The position numbers and the translations under genes were made by a program. A model generated the notes under the pieces. The model had not been told where the DNA came from and searched no databases. It was given only the letters and a program-made list of their open reading frames with translations. Positions 1 through 8,622 of a stretch of 64,000 nucleotides of DNA are shown in pieces. The stretch's first letter is position 1. Each line of letters opens with the position of its first letter. The stretch comes from Methylobacter sp. (GTDB lineage: Bacteria > Pseudomonadota > Gammaproteobacteria > Methylococcales > Methylomonadaceae): assembly GCA_030684815.1 (NCBI GenBank), contig JAUXXQ010000146.1, forward strand, positions 1 to 64,000, in the 5' to 3' direction.

Positions 1-389
1 CGTGCGGATGCCATCCATAAATTCAGCAATAAAATAGTCAAAGAAAACAGTTTTATCGTCGTTGGCAACGTCAGCGCGTCCGGCCTTGCAAAAACTAACA
101 TGGCGAAGTCCGTTTTAGATGCAGGTTGGACGCTGTTAAAAACACAACTTGAATATAAGTCGATAGCGACGCAAGGCGTGTTCATAGAAGTCAACGAAGC
201 ATACAGTACCCAAGCTTGTTCGTGTTGCGGGAGCGTTTCCGCCAACAGTCCGAAAGGTAGGGCAGGACTTGGAATAAGAGAATGGGGTGTCCTGACTGTG
301 GGACAAGGCACGATAGAGATATTAACGCCGCCAAAAACATTCTCCGATTGGGACATCAATCGCTAGCTGTAGGAATCCCTGTCCTTTAG
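1..389 (+). pseudogene. IS200/IS605-family TnpB (OrfB) C-terminal remnant, frameshifted
   Basis: The reading frame is open from the window edge and encodes the C-terminal part of a TnpB-type RNA-guided nuclease/accessory protein. The first half of the zinc finger (CSCCG) is in the frame that ends at 366. The second half (CPDCG) and the RuvC-III motif HDRDINAAKN are in another frame starting at about 288 and ending at 389. One base is missing from the codon before CPDC, at about 286-287, so the protein is frameshifted and probably inactive. The DNA after the stop (about 369-402) has the GGAATCCCTGTCC/GGGCGGGGAGG right-end signature common in IS605-type elements. No TnpA is visible; the 5' part is outside the window. 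Confidence 0.85.
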
Positions 390-464
390 GGCGGGGAGGA
401 TGTCAAAAAACGGCGTTATCAGCTACCTTTAATAAGGTTTACTATCTTGACTTAAGGAACGCCC

Positions 465-2513
465 ATGATTAACTCTTTTTCTTCCATACTGTCCCTTCCC
501 CAATGGTGCATAATTTTCGCCCTCGTTACCGCTGTCGCCGCTATTTTATACGGCCTGCTTGTACTGCAATGGGTCAAAAAACAACCGACCGGCAACCCGC
601 AAATGCAGGCAATCGCCTTCGCTATCCAGGAAGGTGCTGAGGCTTATCTGTCCCGGCAATACCAAATTATCGCCGGTGTCGGCACCGCGCTGTTATTGCT
701 GATCGGCTTTTTACTGAACTGGGAAACCGCCGGGGGGTTCGCCGTCGGCGCGCTGTGTTCGGCATTCACCGGTTTTGTCGGTATGCACAGCTCAGTCCGC
801 GCCAATGTGCGCACTGCCGAAGCCGCACACGGCGGTGCGCACATTGCCTTTTTGCTGGCATTCAGAGGCGGCTCCATCACCGGCATGCTGGTGGTGGGAC
901 TCGGCCTGTTGGCCGTGAGCGGTTATTACAGCATCTTGCTGTGGCTGGACGTGCCCGAACCTTTACATGCCATGCTTGGCGTGGCGTTCGGCGCGTCATT
1001 AATCGCCATCTTTGCCCGGCTCGGCGGCGGCATTTTTACCAAAGGTGCAGATGTCGGCGCTGATATTGTCGGTAAAGTCGAGGCGGGCATTCCCGAAGAC
1101 GACCCGAGAAATCCGGCGGTCATTGCCGATAATGTCGGCGATAACGTCGGCGATTGCGCCGGTATGGCGGCGGATTTGTTTGAATCCTACGCCGTATCGC
1201 TGATTGCCACCATGCTACTGGCCAGCCTACTGATTAGCGGCGACAATCAAAACAGTCTGGTGTATCCGCTGGCTCTGGGCGGCATCTCGATTTTGACCAC
1301 GATGATCGGCATTTTTTTCATCAAAGTGGGCGAAAACGGCAACATCATGCTGACCTTATACAAAGGCGTCCTTATTGCCACCATGCTGGCGATAATGCTG
1401 TTCTATCCGACCACACTGTGGCTGCTGGGCGACACCTTGATCATCAATGACATCCCCACGCCCTCGGTCAACCTGTTTTATTCGACCGTTATCGGCCTGG
1501 TGTTGATGGTAACCTTGATGTTTGTGACGGAATATTACACCTCCAGCGCTTACGCACCAGTGCAAGGTATAGCCAAAGCCTCCGCCACCGGCGACGGCAC
1601 CAATGTAATTGCCGGATTAAGCCTGTCGATGAAAGCGACTGCCGCACCGGTCATTTTGATTTGCGTTGCCATGTGGGCAAGCTACCAACTGGCTGGACTG
1701 TTCGGTATCGCGATAGCCGCAACCGGCATGTTGTCCTTAACCGGCATTATCGTGGCCATGGATGCTTACGGCCCGATTACCGACAATGCGGGCGGCATTG
1801 CGGAAATGGCCGATATGCCCGAACACATCCGCAAAACCACAGACAGGCTGGACGCCCTAGGCAACACCACCAAAGCCGTGACCAAAGGCTTTGCCATGGG
1901 TTCCGCTGGCTTAGCCGCACTGGTGTTGTTTTCCAATTACACCAGCAAACTGGGCGATCTGGTGTGCGACCTGTCCGACATCCACGTCATTATCGGCCTG
2001 CTGCTCGGCGCACTGATCCCTTACCTGTTCGGTGCCCTGGCGATGGAAGCGGTGGGTGTTGCCGCCGGGGATATTGTCAACGAAGTCCGCCGCCAGTTTA
2101 AGGAAATCCCCGGCATCATGGACTACAGCGCCAAACCCGATTATTCAAAGGCGGTGGACATATTGACCCTATCCGCAATCAAAAAAATGCTGGTGCCATC
2201 GTTATTGCCGGTTTCGATACCGGTCATCGTCGGCTTTAGCTTGGGGAAAACCGCCTTGGGCGGCGTGTTGATAGGCGCGATTATTTCCGGCCTGTTTCTC
2301 GCCATTTCTATGTCCATTGGCGGCGGCGCCTGGGATAACGCAAAAAAATACATTGAAGAAGGTCATTACGGCGGCAAAGGTTCGCTCGCACATAAAGCCG
2401 CCATCACCGGCGACACCGTCGGCGACCCTTACAAGGACACTGCGGGCCCCGCCATCAACATCATTATCAAAATGGTCAACACCGTTGCGCTGTTAATTGC
2501 GCCGTTACTGTAA
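465..2513 (+). CDS. hppA: Membrane-bound proton-pumping inorganic pyrophosphatase
   Basis: Couples pyrophosphate hydrolysis to proton translocation across the cytoplasmic membrane. The 682-residue length and many hydrophobic helices fit the single-gene H+-PPase family. The substrate and Mg-binding segment [20 protein letters not shown] lies at about residues 212-231, and a second acidic segment (DNAGGIAEM) follows. At about residues 463-475 the sequence reads [13 protein letters not shown]. Lys here (about residue 470), rather than Ala, marks the K+-independent subfamily, so a K+-independent H+ pump is predicted. An AAGGA ribosome-binding sequence sits a few bases before the ATG. The gene stands alone: upstream is the TnpB remnant and downstream is decayed toxin-antitoxin DNA. 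In a C1 or glycolytic metabolism it could work with PPi-dependent enzymes, but none is present here. Confidence 0.96.
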   Translation: MINSFSSILSLPQWCIIFALVTAVAAILYGLLVLQWVKKQPTGNPQMQAIAFAIQEGAEAYLSRQYQIIAGVGTALLLLIGFLLNWETAGGFAVGALCSAFTGFVGMHSSVRANVRTAEAAHGGAHIAFLLAFRGGSITGMLVVGLGLLAVSGYYSILLWLDVPEPLHAMLGVAFGASLIAIFARLGGGIFTKGADVGADIVGKVEAGIPEDDPRNPAVIADNVGDNVGDCAGMAADLFESYAVSLIATMLLASLLISGDNQNSLVYPLALGGISILTTMIGIFFIKVGENGNIMLTLYKGVLIATMLAIMLFYPTTLWLLGDTLIINDIPTPSVNLFYSTVIGLVLMVTLMFVTEYYTSSAYAPVQGIAKASATGDGTNVIAGLSLSMKATAAPVILICVAMWASYQLAGLFGIAIAATGMLSLTGIIVAMDAYGPITDNAGGIAEMADMPEHIRKTTDRLDALGNTTKAVTKGFAMGSAGLAALVLFSNYTSKLGDLVCDLSDIHVIIGLLLGALIPYLFGALAMEAVGVAAGDIVNEVRRQFKEIPGIMDYSAKPDYSKAVDILTLSAIKKMLVPSLLPVSIPVIVGFSLGKTALGGVLIGAIISGLFLAISMSIGGGAWDNAKKYIEEGHYGGKGSLAHKAAITGDTVGDPYKDTAGPAINIIIKMVNTVALLIAPLL

Positions 2514-2598
2514 ATGCAACATAAAAACCGTGGGAGCTATTGTCACCAATGCCAGAAATTTAAAACGCAACTCTTCAGAAACCCTTAGACATGCTGAG

Positions 2599-2768
2599 CT
2601 AGGAGTTTGACGGACTTATAACTAATTGAATAATAATATTTTTAGTTTTATTGGTTACCGGATTTTACGCTAATTACACAACCTTGACGTTAGTATTAGC
2701 GGATTTTGTATGCCGCCAATATATAACTGATTGTTTTAAATCGTTTTATAAGACTGACAGACTCCTAG
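2599..2768. repeat. MITE-like inverted-repeat element, about 170 bp
   Basis: The ends form an imperfect inverted repeat of 23 bp (2599-2621 against 2746-2768, about 19 matches) beginning CTAGGAGT and ending ACTCCTAG. The interior is AT-rich and has no convincing gene. Its right end coincides with the point where similarity to a UPF0175 antitoxin begins. It may therefore have disrupted that gene. No clear target duplication was seen. Confidence 0.5.
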
Positions 2769-2968
2769 AGCCGGTATTGATTTTAAAAGGCAATCAACCG
2801 AATGCACTGTTGTTAAATTTAAAAAGTTCGCTCGGGGAACTGGGCGAACAAATAAAACCCGCTTTGGCAGCGAGTTTATTTAAAGACAGGGTGTTGTCAC
2901 TAGGGGCGGCGCAAATCAGCGGTTTAAGTCTGTCTGAATTTATTGATCATTTAACCCAGTTGGATTGA
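2768..2968 (+). pseudogene. UPF0175-like antitoxin fragment (5' end lost)
   Basis: The last ~66 codons of a longer open frame (which nominally begins at 2651 inside the inverted-repeat element) resemble the C-terminal helix-turn-helix half of UPF0175 antitoxins: a stretch ending LFKDRVLSLGAAQISGL followed by SLSEFIDHLTQLD. In that family the motif is roughly LSLGKAAELAGMSRWEFI. The upstream codons inside the inverted repeat do not look like the rest of the family, so the gene appears to have lost its start. A PIN-domain fragment of the DUF3368 type, the usual partner of UPF0175, follows at 3020. The assignment rests on motif recognition only. Confidence 0.5.
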
Positions 2969-3019
2969 TTTGGTGGTGCCGGATCAACAAACGCCTAAGG
3001 AATTGGACGCTCTTGATTT

Positions 3020-3184
3020 ATGGCTATTGCAATAGCCGATGCAGGCCCCTTAATCGCGCTGACTAAAATCAACCCGTTATATTTATTGCCTGCGCTTTTT
3101 ACTGAATACGGCATTTTAAACCAAGCTACTTACATCAAATCCGACCACGCTGCGCGTTTCCTTGCTAAATTCCACGCCGATTAA
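3020..3184 (+). pseudogene. PIN-domain (DUF3368-type) toxin, N-terminal fragment
   Basis: An open frame of 54 codons starts with ATG at 3020. It begins MAIAIADAGPLIALTK and continues through LYLLPALF, which is the first strand and helix of DUF3368-type PIN ribonucleases with the first catalytic Asp. After about residue 30 the similarity stops. The frame then runs into the 3' end of the convergent minus-strand nuclease-like gene and terminates. The remaining acidic residues of a PIN domain are absent, so it is a truncated, inactive relic. With the UPF0175-like fragment just upstream it forms the remains of a known type of toxin-antitoxin pair. Confidence 0.55.
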
Positions 3185-4666
3185 ATGAATCACTTGCTTG
3201 AGATGTTGATATTTTTGTGCGTAATTTTTGGCAATCAGCTGTTCAAGCGCTTTGCCGTTCGGCACCAGTTCGACCACTTTGAATTCAAATAAATAAATAG
3301 TGTCGTTAAACTTCACCGTCATATCAATGCGCCCAAAATTGGTCACGTCTTCCAAAATAATGTCCAAACCCAGCGCGGCAAAATAGGAATAAAACACGCT
3401 GGCGTAATAGCCTTCGTATTGCGCAATCGGGTTGTTTCGGTACCAATCGTTGGGAATGCTGGCGAAAAAAGAGCTGAATAAATTTTGCATGTCTGAAAAA
3501 TTATTCGTTTTCAGAATATCTAACAGTATTAAGCGGTTTTTAAAAGCGGCTTGGCCATCAACCACATAAGCATTTAACAATGCACTGTTTAGGCTGGATT
3601 GCACTTCATGATTGGGATAGCCCAGGGTATAAACCCAATAACCTGTAATCGGCTCTTCAACATTTGAAATCGTTAAATAACCTGCTTGAAATAATAGCGC
3701 TTCCGTAGCGATTTGTTCTACGTCAAAGGCAGAAAGCAGCTCTAAACTGGTTTGTGTTTTAGCTAAATTTGGCGAGAAAAAACCGCGCTCAATCAGCAAA
3801 TCAATCAAAAAAGTGGGCGAGCCGGTTTCAAACCAGTGGGCTTTAAATTGCCGTTCTTTAAACAGCAGCAATACATCAAACGGGTTATAAACCGATTGCC
3901 CTGTCCAGTTATAACCGTTGTACCACTGGCGAATTTGTTCGCGGTTTAATCCGTCGAGTTCAGGCGCAAAAACCGTATCAATGTCTTCATCGGTATAACC
4001 GCAAAGCGCAGAATAGTCGGCGCTTATTGTAATGTCGCGTAAGTTATTCAATCCTGAAAATAAACTCACTTTGCTAAATTTTGACACGCCGGTGAGCATG
4101 GCAAATTTAACGTGTGCGTCGCAATCTTTAATGACCGAATACAAATTCCGCAATCCGTCCCGAATTTCACGCGCGACTTGCGGATTGGCGAGGTTATCCA
4201 GAATCGGTTTGTCGTATTCATCGACTAAAATCACCACGCGTTGACCGGTTTTTTCGTGCGCGCCGCGAATGAGTTCAGCAAAGCGGGCTTGCTGTGACTG
4301 CTCGGTACAGGCAATGCCTAATGATTTTTGGGCAATGTTCAATAATTCTTGAGTTTTATCGTCCAAGTCGGCGCTATTTCGCATCACACCGCCGCCAAAA
4401 CTGAGTCGAATGACCGGGTATTTAATCGACCAATCCCATTGATCGTGAATGAATAAACCTTTGAAAAGCGGCTCATTGCCTGCGAATAATTCGCCCAGCG
4501 TATCGATTAATAAACTTTTGCCAAAACGCCTTGGGCGCGAGAGAAAATAATGGCTGCCATCGGCAATTAATTGTGCAATTAATTGCGTTTTATCAACGTA
4601 GTAATGGTTGTCTTCGCGGATTTTGGCGAAGGTTTGAATGCCAATGGGGAGTTTTTTTCGCTTCAT
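3116..4666 (-). CDS. AAA-ATPase-like protein with C-terminal PD-(D/E)XK nuclease-like domain (DUF1703)
   Basis: Belongs to a common family with an N-terminal AAA-ATPase-like domain (PF09820 type) and a C-terminal PD-(D/E)XK nuclease-like domain (DUF1703). The N-terminal signature PIGIQTFAKI, then YYVDKT, then the P-loop-like SRPRRFGKSLL is clear, as is an acidic motif VILVDEYDKPI. Near the C-terminus IDMTVKF and IYLFEFKVV match the D...ExK core of the nuclease fold. An upstream GTG at 4702 overlaps the DUF2797 stop (GTGA), but the ATG at 4666 has a better AGCAGGT ribosome site and gives the usual family N-terminus, so I start there. The cellular role is unknown. The family is often multicopy and variable between strains. 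It is probably co-transcribed with the upstream moaDE-DUF2797 genes. Confidence 0.85.
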   Translation of the reverse strand: MKRKKLPIGIQTFAKIREDNHYYVDKTQLIAQLIADGSHYFLSRPRRFGKSLLIDTLGELFAGNEPLFKGLFIHDQWDWSIKYPVIRLSFGGGVMRNSADLDDKTQELLNIAQKSLGIACTEQSQQARFAELIRGAHEKTGQRVVILVDEYDKPILDNLANPQVAREIRDGLRNLYSVIKDCDAHVKFAMLTGVSKFSKVSLFSGLNNLRDITISADYSALCGYTDEDIDTVFAPELDGLNREQIRQWYNGYNWTGQSVYNPFDVLLLFKERQFKAHWFETGSPTFLIDLLIERGFFSPNLAKTQTSLELLSAFDVEQIATEALLFQAGYLTISNVEEPITGYWVYTLGYPNHEVQSSLNSALLNAYVVDGQAAFKNRLILLDILKTNNFSDMQNLFSSFFASIPNDWYRNNPIAQYEGYYASVFYSYFAALGLDIILEDVTNFGRIDMTVKFNDTIYLFEFKVVELVPNGKALEQLIAKNYAQKYQHLKQVIHLIGVEFSKETRSVVGFDVSSLV

Positions 4667-4698
4667 GTTTATACCTGCTGAATTAACCAAACAGACCT

Positions 4699-5526
4699 TC
4701 ACGCCGAAAATTCAAGCTCATAACCGGTCACTTTGCGGATATTAATAACGCCGGTATCCAACAACAAATACTGGCCTTTAATACCGTGCAAGACCCCCGA
4801 CACTTCGGGATTTTTATCGAGGTTAAACGACTTGATTTTGACCGGGTAGCTGTCCACCGGAAAATGAATGTCAACCACGGACTCATCGGCCAAAAACTCA
4901 AGCGCCTGCGGCTCAAAACGCTGGGCGATGTCGGCCAGCTCAGCCTGGCAAAGTGCCATCAGGTCGTCCCGTTTTGCCGCCAAATCAACCGCTTCTGCCT
5001 TGCTTTTTAGCATCTGCTGCCAGCTGGTTTTGTCGCTGACATGTTTGGCAATGGCGACTTCAATCAGGCCGGACAGATAACGCGACTGCACTTTAAAAAT
5101 GGGCAGAGCCTGCACCGCGCCCTGATCTATCCAGCGCGTTGGTATTTGCGTCTGCCGGGTGATGCCGACTTTAATTCCGCTGGAATTGGCCAAATAAACG
5201 ATATGCGGCTGAAAACAAAACTCCTCGCCCCACGCCGGTTCGCGGCAGGTGCCTGCGGCAAAATGGCAGGTTTCCGGTTTCATGATGCATAAATCGCATT
5301 GCGCCAGGGAACTAAAGCAAGGATAGCAATAGCCCTGATTAAAACTTTTTTTAATCGCCCTGTTACAGTGTATGCAGGTGATTTTGCCTGTGTACACCAG
5401 CTTGATCGGTTTGCCGATCAGCGGGTTTAACGCGACTAATTGATCGCCTATCGGCAATTCATATTGAACCGGCTGTAACGGATCGGCGGCCAGTTGGCTG
5501 CGCATTTTTTTTACTTGTCCCTGCAC
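4699..5526 (-). CDS. DUF2797 domain protein, Cys-rich
   Basis: A 275-residue protein of the DUF2797 family. It has a cluster of Cys pairs in the first half: CIHC (about residues 52-55), then CYPC, CDLC and further single Cys and His residues, suggesting one or two zinc sites. This is followed by a short segment (VYLANSSGIKVGITR) reminiscent of a GIY-YIG-like strand. Biochemical function is not established for the family. It lies 15 bases after moaE on the same strand and its stop overlaps a possible GTG of the next gene. A moaDE-DUF2797 transcript is likely, but a role in molybdopterin synthesis should not be inferred from that alone. Confidence 0.85.
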   Translation of the reverse strand: MQGQVKKMRSQLAADPLQPVQYELPIGDQLVALNPLIGKPIKLVYTGKITCIHCNRAIKKSFNQGYCYPCFSSLAQCDLCIMKPETCHFAAGTCREPAWGEEFCFQPHIVYLANSSGIKVGITRQTQIPTRWIDQGAVQALPIFKVQSRYLSGLIEVAIAKHVSDKTSWQQMLKSKAEAVDLAAKRDDLMALCQAELADIAQRFEPQALEFLADESVVDIHFPVDSYPVKIKSFNLDKNPEVSGVLHGIKGQYLLLDTGVINIRKVTGYELEFSA

Positions 5527-5541
5527 GGGGATACTCCTAAA

Positions 5542-5988
5542 TTAAAGATAACCGTCGGTATTTTTTAGCAGCCAGCGCTCGGTTTGAGAAGCTAACAATT
5601 CTTTTTTCCAAAACGGCGCCCTCGATTTTAACGCTTCCATAATGTAGCGGCTGGCATCGAAAGCATCGCCCCGGTGCGAAGTCCAGACCGCAACCAGCAC
5701 AATCGGCTCGTTGGGCAGTATGTCGCCGACCCGATGCACTATCAGGGCATCAAGAACCGGCCATTGCTGCATGGCTTCGGCGACAATTTTTTCCAGCTGT
5801 TTTTCGGTCATGCCGGGATAATGCTCCAGCGTCATGCCTTGAATGTCATCGCCGTCATTAAAATCGCGCATTGTGCCGATAAAAATGCTGGTTGCGCCAA
5901 ATTTGCCTGCCATGCTGATTGCCGATTGCTGATAGGCCTGAACTTCGTGCCAAGGCTCGAAAGGCTCGGCGCAGATTTTTATGCGCAT
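5542..5988 (-). CDS. moaE: Molybdopterin synthase catalytic subunit MoaE
   Basis: Large subunit of molybdopterin synthase. It receives sulfur from thiocarboxylated MoaD and converts precursor Z (cPMP) into the molybdopterin dithiolene in the cytoplasm. The 148-residue length is typical. Recognisable family segments are FIGTMRDFN near the N-terminus, LEHYPGMTE, VHRVGDILPNEPIVLVAV, and near the C-terminus APFWKKE, containing the conserved active-site Lys. It starts 2 bases after the moaD stop, so the two subunits are translationally linked. The precursor-forming enzyme MoaC is encoded divergently at 6306; MoaA is not in the window. Confidence 0.95.
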   Translation of the reverse strand: MRIKICAEPFEPWHEVQAYQQSAISMAGKFGATSIFIGTMRDFNDGDDIQGMTLEHYPGMTEKQLEKIVAEAMQQWPVLDALIVHRVGDILPNEPIVLVAVWTSHRGDAFDASRYIMEALKSRAPFWKKELLASQTERWLLKNTDGYL

Positions 5989-5990
5989 GA

Positions 5991-6233
5991 TCAGCCCCCG
6001 GTTACCGGCGGAAAAAAGGCCACTTCATCGCCGTCTTCAACCGCATCAGTTAATGCGACATAATCCATATTCACCGCCGCCAAGGTGTTATCCGGCATGG
6101 TTTTGTCAGGATTGGCAACGCGCCAAACATCGGCGACCGTCAGCAAACCGGTAATTTCCAAGCACTGTTCCGAGCGGCCAACGCTCTCTTTCAAGCTGGC
6201 AAAGTAACGCACCTTAATTGACATAATCACCAC
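5991..6233 (-). CDS. moaD: Molybdopterin synthase sulfur-carrier subunit MoaD
   Basis: Small ubiquitin-fold sulfur carrier of molybdopterin synthase. The protein ends in the obligatory Gly-Gly (FFPPVTGG), which is adenylated and thiocarboxylated before sulfur transfer to precursor Z on MoaE. The first codons read MVIMSIKVRYFASLKE; the second Met (start at 6224) gives the usual family N-terminus and is an equally possible start. At 80 residues it has normal length. It is first gene of the minus-strand unit moaD-moaE-DUF2797 and is divergent from moaC across about 70 bases. Confidence 0.94.
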   Translation of the reverse strand: MVIMSIKVRYFASLKESVGRSEQCLEITGLLTVADVWRVANPDKTMPDNTLAAVNMDYVALTDAVEDGDEVAFFPPVTGG

Positions 6234-6260
6234 TCAGTAAAAAAATGAACCTTGAACCTT

Positions 6261-6269
6261 TGTTATAAT
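6261..6269 (+). promoter_or_regulatory. Extended -10 promoter element for moaC
   Basis: The sequence TGTTATAAT combines a perfect TATAAT hexamer with an upstream TGn extension. It is about 37 bases before the moaC ATG, in the divergent moaD/moaC gap. No good -35 hexamer stands 17 bases upstream, which suits an extended -10 promoter. Inference from consensus only. Confidence 0.5.
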
Positions 6270-6305
6270 GCGTAAAGCCTTTTTTCCCTGATAATTTTAC
6301 AGAAA

Positions 6306-6782
6306 ATGACTGCATTAACCCATTTTAATCAATCCGGCGAAGCGCACATGGTCGATGTCGGCGAAAAAGCCATCACCCAGCGCACCGCCGTCACTGAAGG
6401 CTATATTGAAATGCAGCCGTCTACGCTCAAATTAATCATCGACGGCGGCCACAAAAAAGGCGATGTGCTGGCCATTGCCAGAATAGCCGGCATCATGGCC
6501 AGCAAGAAAACGGCGGAGCTGATTCCGCTGTGCCACCCGCTGCCGCTTACCCATGTCGAAATCAAGCTGGACGCGGACATTGACAATAACCGCATACGCT
6601 GTCAGACCACCGCCAAAACCAACGGACAAACCGGCGTGGAAATGGAAGCGCTCAATGCCACGCAAATCGCCTTACTGACCATTTACGATATGTGCAAGGC
6701 GGTAGATCGTGGCATGGTTATACAAGCGGTGCGGCTGCTGGAAAAAGACGGTGGTAAGTCGGGGCACTGGCGGCATCAATAG
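6306..6782 (+). CDS. moaC: Cyclic pyranopterin monophosphate synthase MoaC
   Basis: Acts with MoaA to make precursor Z (cPMP), the first intermediate of molybdenum cofactor synthesis. The 158-residue protein contains the strongly conserved [18 protein letters not shown] segment (about residues 55-72) and [20 protein letters not shown] followed by CKAVDRGM near residues 115-140, which holds the conserved Asp and Lys of the active site. It is transcribed away from moaDE, so the window holds moaC and both synthase subunits but not moaA. An extended -10 promoter is visible in the gap. Confidence 0.96.
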   Translation: MTALTHFNQSGEAHMVDVGEKAITQRTAVTEGYIEMQPSTLKLIIDGGHKKGDVLAIARIAGIMASKKTAELIPLCHPLPLTHVEIKLDADIDNNRIRCQTTAKTNGQTGVEMEALNATQIALLTIYDMCKAVDRGMVIQAVRLLEKDGGKSGHWRHQ

Positions 6783-6880
6783 CATATAGCCGAATAATGG
6801 GATTGTGTATTAGACTTACAGCATCAACAACCCGCCAACTGTTTTGGCGCTCTTTAAATTTATAAACAGAAGACATCATT

Positions 6881-7921
6881 ATGCCGATCATCTTAAAACA
6901 ACTTGCTGATTTTTGTGGCGCGCGGCTTGAAGGCGGCGATTCATCAGCCATTATCCAGTCAGCGGCGGACATTACTTCGGCACAACCCGGCCAAGTCACA
7001 CAGCTGACCAACAGCCGCTATGCCCGACATATTAAAGACTCAACGGCTTCCGCCTGTTTTATTGCCGAAGGTTTTGCTGTCGAAAATGCGCCTGAAGGCA
7101 TGGCGTTGTTGATTTGCGCCGACCCGGAACTCAGTTTTGTTAAAGCCGTCGAATTACTGCATCCTGCCCGCGTTTACACCAGGCAAATTGCACCGCAGGC
7201 CGTACTTGAAGCCAATGTCACCTTGGGCAATGATGTGTACATCGGCCCTTACGCCGTCATCGGCGAAAACGCAAACGTGGGCAATGACTGCCAAATCCAT
7301 GCCGGTGCCTATATCGGCAAAAACGTAAGCATAGGCAGTAACTGCAAGATTTATCCTTATGCAGTTATTTATGATGACGTGGTGCTGGGCAATAACGTCG
7401 TTATCCATTCAGGCGCCATTATCGGTGCCGACGGTTTTGGCTACAAATTCAGAAACAACCAGCATGTCAAAGTGCCCCAAGTCGGCAATGTGGTGATTGA
7501 AGACAATGTCGAAATCGGCGCCAATACTTGTGTAGACCGTGGCGCTCTGGGCAGCACCGTCATCGGCGCTGGCAGCAAAATCGATAACCTGGTGCAAATC
7601 GGCCACAACAATAAAATCGGCAAGCATGTGATCATGTGCGGCTTAACCGGCGTCTCCGGTTCTTGCAATATTGAGGATTATGCGATTTTGGCGGGAAGTT
7701 CAGGCATTGCCGACCATGTCACCATTGGTCAAGGCGCAGTAGTCATGGCGCGCGCCGGTGTCGCAGGCGACGTGAAAGCAGGATCGCAGGTTTTCGGTAG
7801 CCCGGCCAAAGACAAAAAAACCGCTTATAAAGAACAGATCGCGCTCAGCAAACTGCCGGAATTATTGAAAAGGGTAAAAATGCTGGAAGAAAAAATTCAG
7901 CTGCTGGAAGCTGATAAATAG
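6881..7921 (+). CDS. lpxD: UDP-3-O-acylglucosamine N-acyltransferase LpxD
   Basis: Third enzyme of lipid A synthesis; transfers a 3-hydroxyacyl chain from acyl-ACP to the 2-amino group of UDP-3-O-acylglucosamine. At 346 residues it has full LpxD length. An N-terminal uridine-binding domain (about 1-100) is followed by many left-handed beta-helix hexapeptide repeats (about 105-315) and a C-terminal helix. [15 protein letters not shown] and QIGHNNKIG, with the presumed catalytic His, are diagnostic. In most proteobacteria lpxD lies with bamA, fabZ and lpxA; here it stands alone, so it may be a second copy. A strong hairpin set follows the stop codon. Confidence 0.95.
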   Translation: MPIILKQLADFCGARLEGGDSSAIIQSAADITSAQPGQVTQLTNSRYARHIKDSTASACFIAEGFAVENAPEGMALLICADPELSFVKAVELLHPARVYTRQIAPQAVLEANVTLGNDVYIGPYAVIGENANVGNDCQIHAGAYIGKNVSIGSNCKIYPYAVIYDDVVLGNNVVIHSGAIIGADGFGYKFRNNQHVKVPQVGNVVIEDNVEIGANTCVDRGALGSTVIGAGSKIDNLVQIGHNNKIGKHVIMCGLTGVSGSCNIEDYAILAGSSGIADHVTIGQGAVVMARAGVAGDVKAGSQVFGSPAKDKKTAYKEQIALSKLPELLKRVKMLEEKIQLLEADK

Positions 7922-7976
7922 CCAAAAAGACTTGGGGAGATAGTTGGGTTTTCGAGGAAAATACTGAGAGGGTCTT

Positions 7977-8030
7977 ACGGGGGTGTAACAACACCCCCCG
8001 TCATTTTCTACAACGGGGGGTATTATTTTT
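7977..8030. terminator. Terminator region with three mutually exclusive hairpin arms
   Basis: Arm 1 (7977-7986, ACGGGGGTGT) pairs with arm 2 (7991-8001, ACACCCCCCGT). The last nine bases of arm 2 (7993-8001) also pair perfectly with arm 3 (8013-8021, ACGGGGGGT). The arm 2/arm 3 hairpin is followed by TATTATTTTT on the plus strand and would terminate lpxD. On the minus strand it lies just after the stop of the small gene at 8029. Confidence 0.7.
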
Positions 8031-8229
8031 AGTTACCTACGTTACCAGTGTTGTTGCTGGTTTTTCTCTTTTCGATGTTGGTAAATGTTTCTTTTTGCAA
8101 TTCAGCAACCGCGCCACTTTGCAAATGCTTAGTTTCATCTTGTTTCAACAGTACAACCAATAAAATAACAGCAGCAATCGCAACACCAGCAATCAACCAT
8201 GTGTTGTCTTTTTCTTGTTCTTCAGCCAT
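8029..8229 (-). CDS. Small single-pass membrane protein, unknown function
   Basis: A 66-residue protein with a charged N-terminus (MAEEQEKDN), one hydrophobic helix (about residues 11-28, WLIAGVAIAAVILLVVLL) and a polar Lys/Asn-rich tail. I do not recognise a family. Support for translation is a GAGGATTTTAAA ribosome-binding leader directly before the ATG and a strong hairpin just after the stop. A second small membrane protein with a very similar leader lies 96 bases upstream on the same strand, so the two may be co-expressed. Confidence 0.6.
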   Translation of the reverse strand: MAEEQEKDNTWLIAGVAIAAVILLVVLLKQDETKHLQSGAVAELQKETFTNIEKRKTSNNTGNVGN

Positions 8230-8325
8230 TTTAAAATCCTCGAAAGTTTATATTAATTATGTTGTTTTTATTCCCTTTCCTTGAAGGGAGACCCAATAAA
8301 TTGTTTTACTGGGCTGCTTGTCGAA

Positions 8326-8532
8326 TTAAGTAATAAACGACAGCGCACTTTTTATCATGAGATGCAGCTTTGTGTCAAAGCTATAAAAAAAAACACCGGC
8401 CACATCGGAAAACAAGGCTCTTACCAGGAACCGAAAAACAGCCAAAAAACATACAACAACCCATTGAAAAAAAATAAAAATTAAAAAAAATCCCAGAAGC
8501 CACCAAATCGAACCGACGATATTGTTAGCCAT
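8326..8532 (-). CDS. Putative small hydrophobic membrane protein
   Basis: A 68-residue frame with a near-perfect Shine-Dalgarno sequence (AAAGGAGG) about 7 bases before its ATG. The first ~45 residues are very hydrophobic (for example WWLLGFFLIFIFFQWVVVCFLAVF), enough for one long or two short membrane helices. I recognise no family. Poly-T runs on this strand could create such a sequence by chance, so confidence rests mainly on the ribosome-binding site and its similarity to that of the next gene at 8229. Confidence 0.45.
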   Translation of the reverse strand: MANNIVGSIWWLLGFFLIFIFFQWVVVCFLAVFRFLVRALFSDVAGVFFYSFDTKLHLMIKSALSFIT

Positions 8533-8622
8533 AAAAAATCCTCCCTTTACAGCCTTACAACGAGAAACCCGTTGCCCATACCAATGGCAATCCTTGTATC
8601 CAATGCCCTTTCTAAAGCCGCC

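Noticed and set aside
8281-8484. 67-codon plus-strand frame
   Set aside because: It overlaps the better supported small membrane gene on the other strand and has low-complexity Lys/Asn composition.
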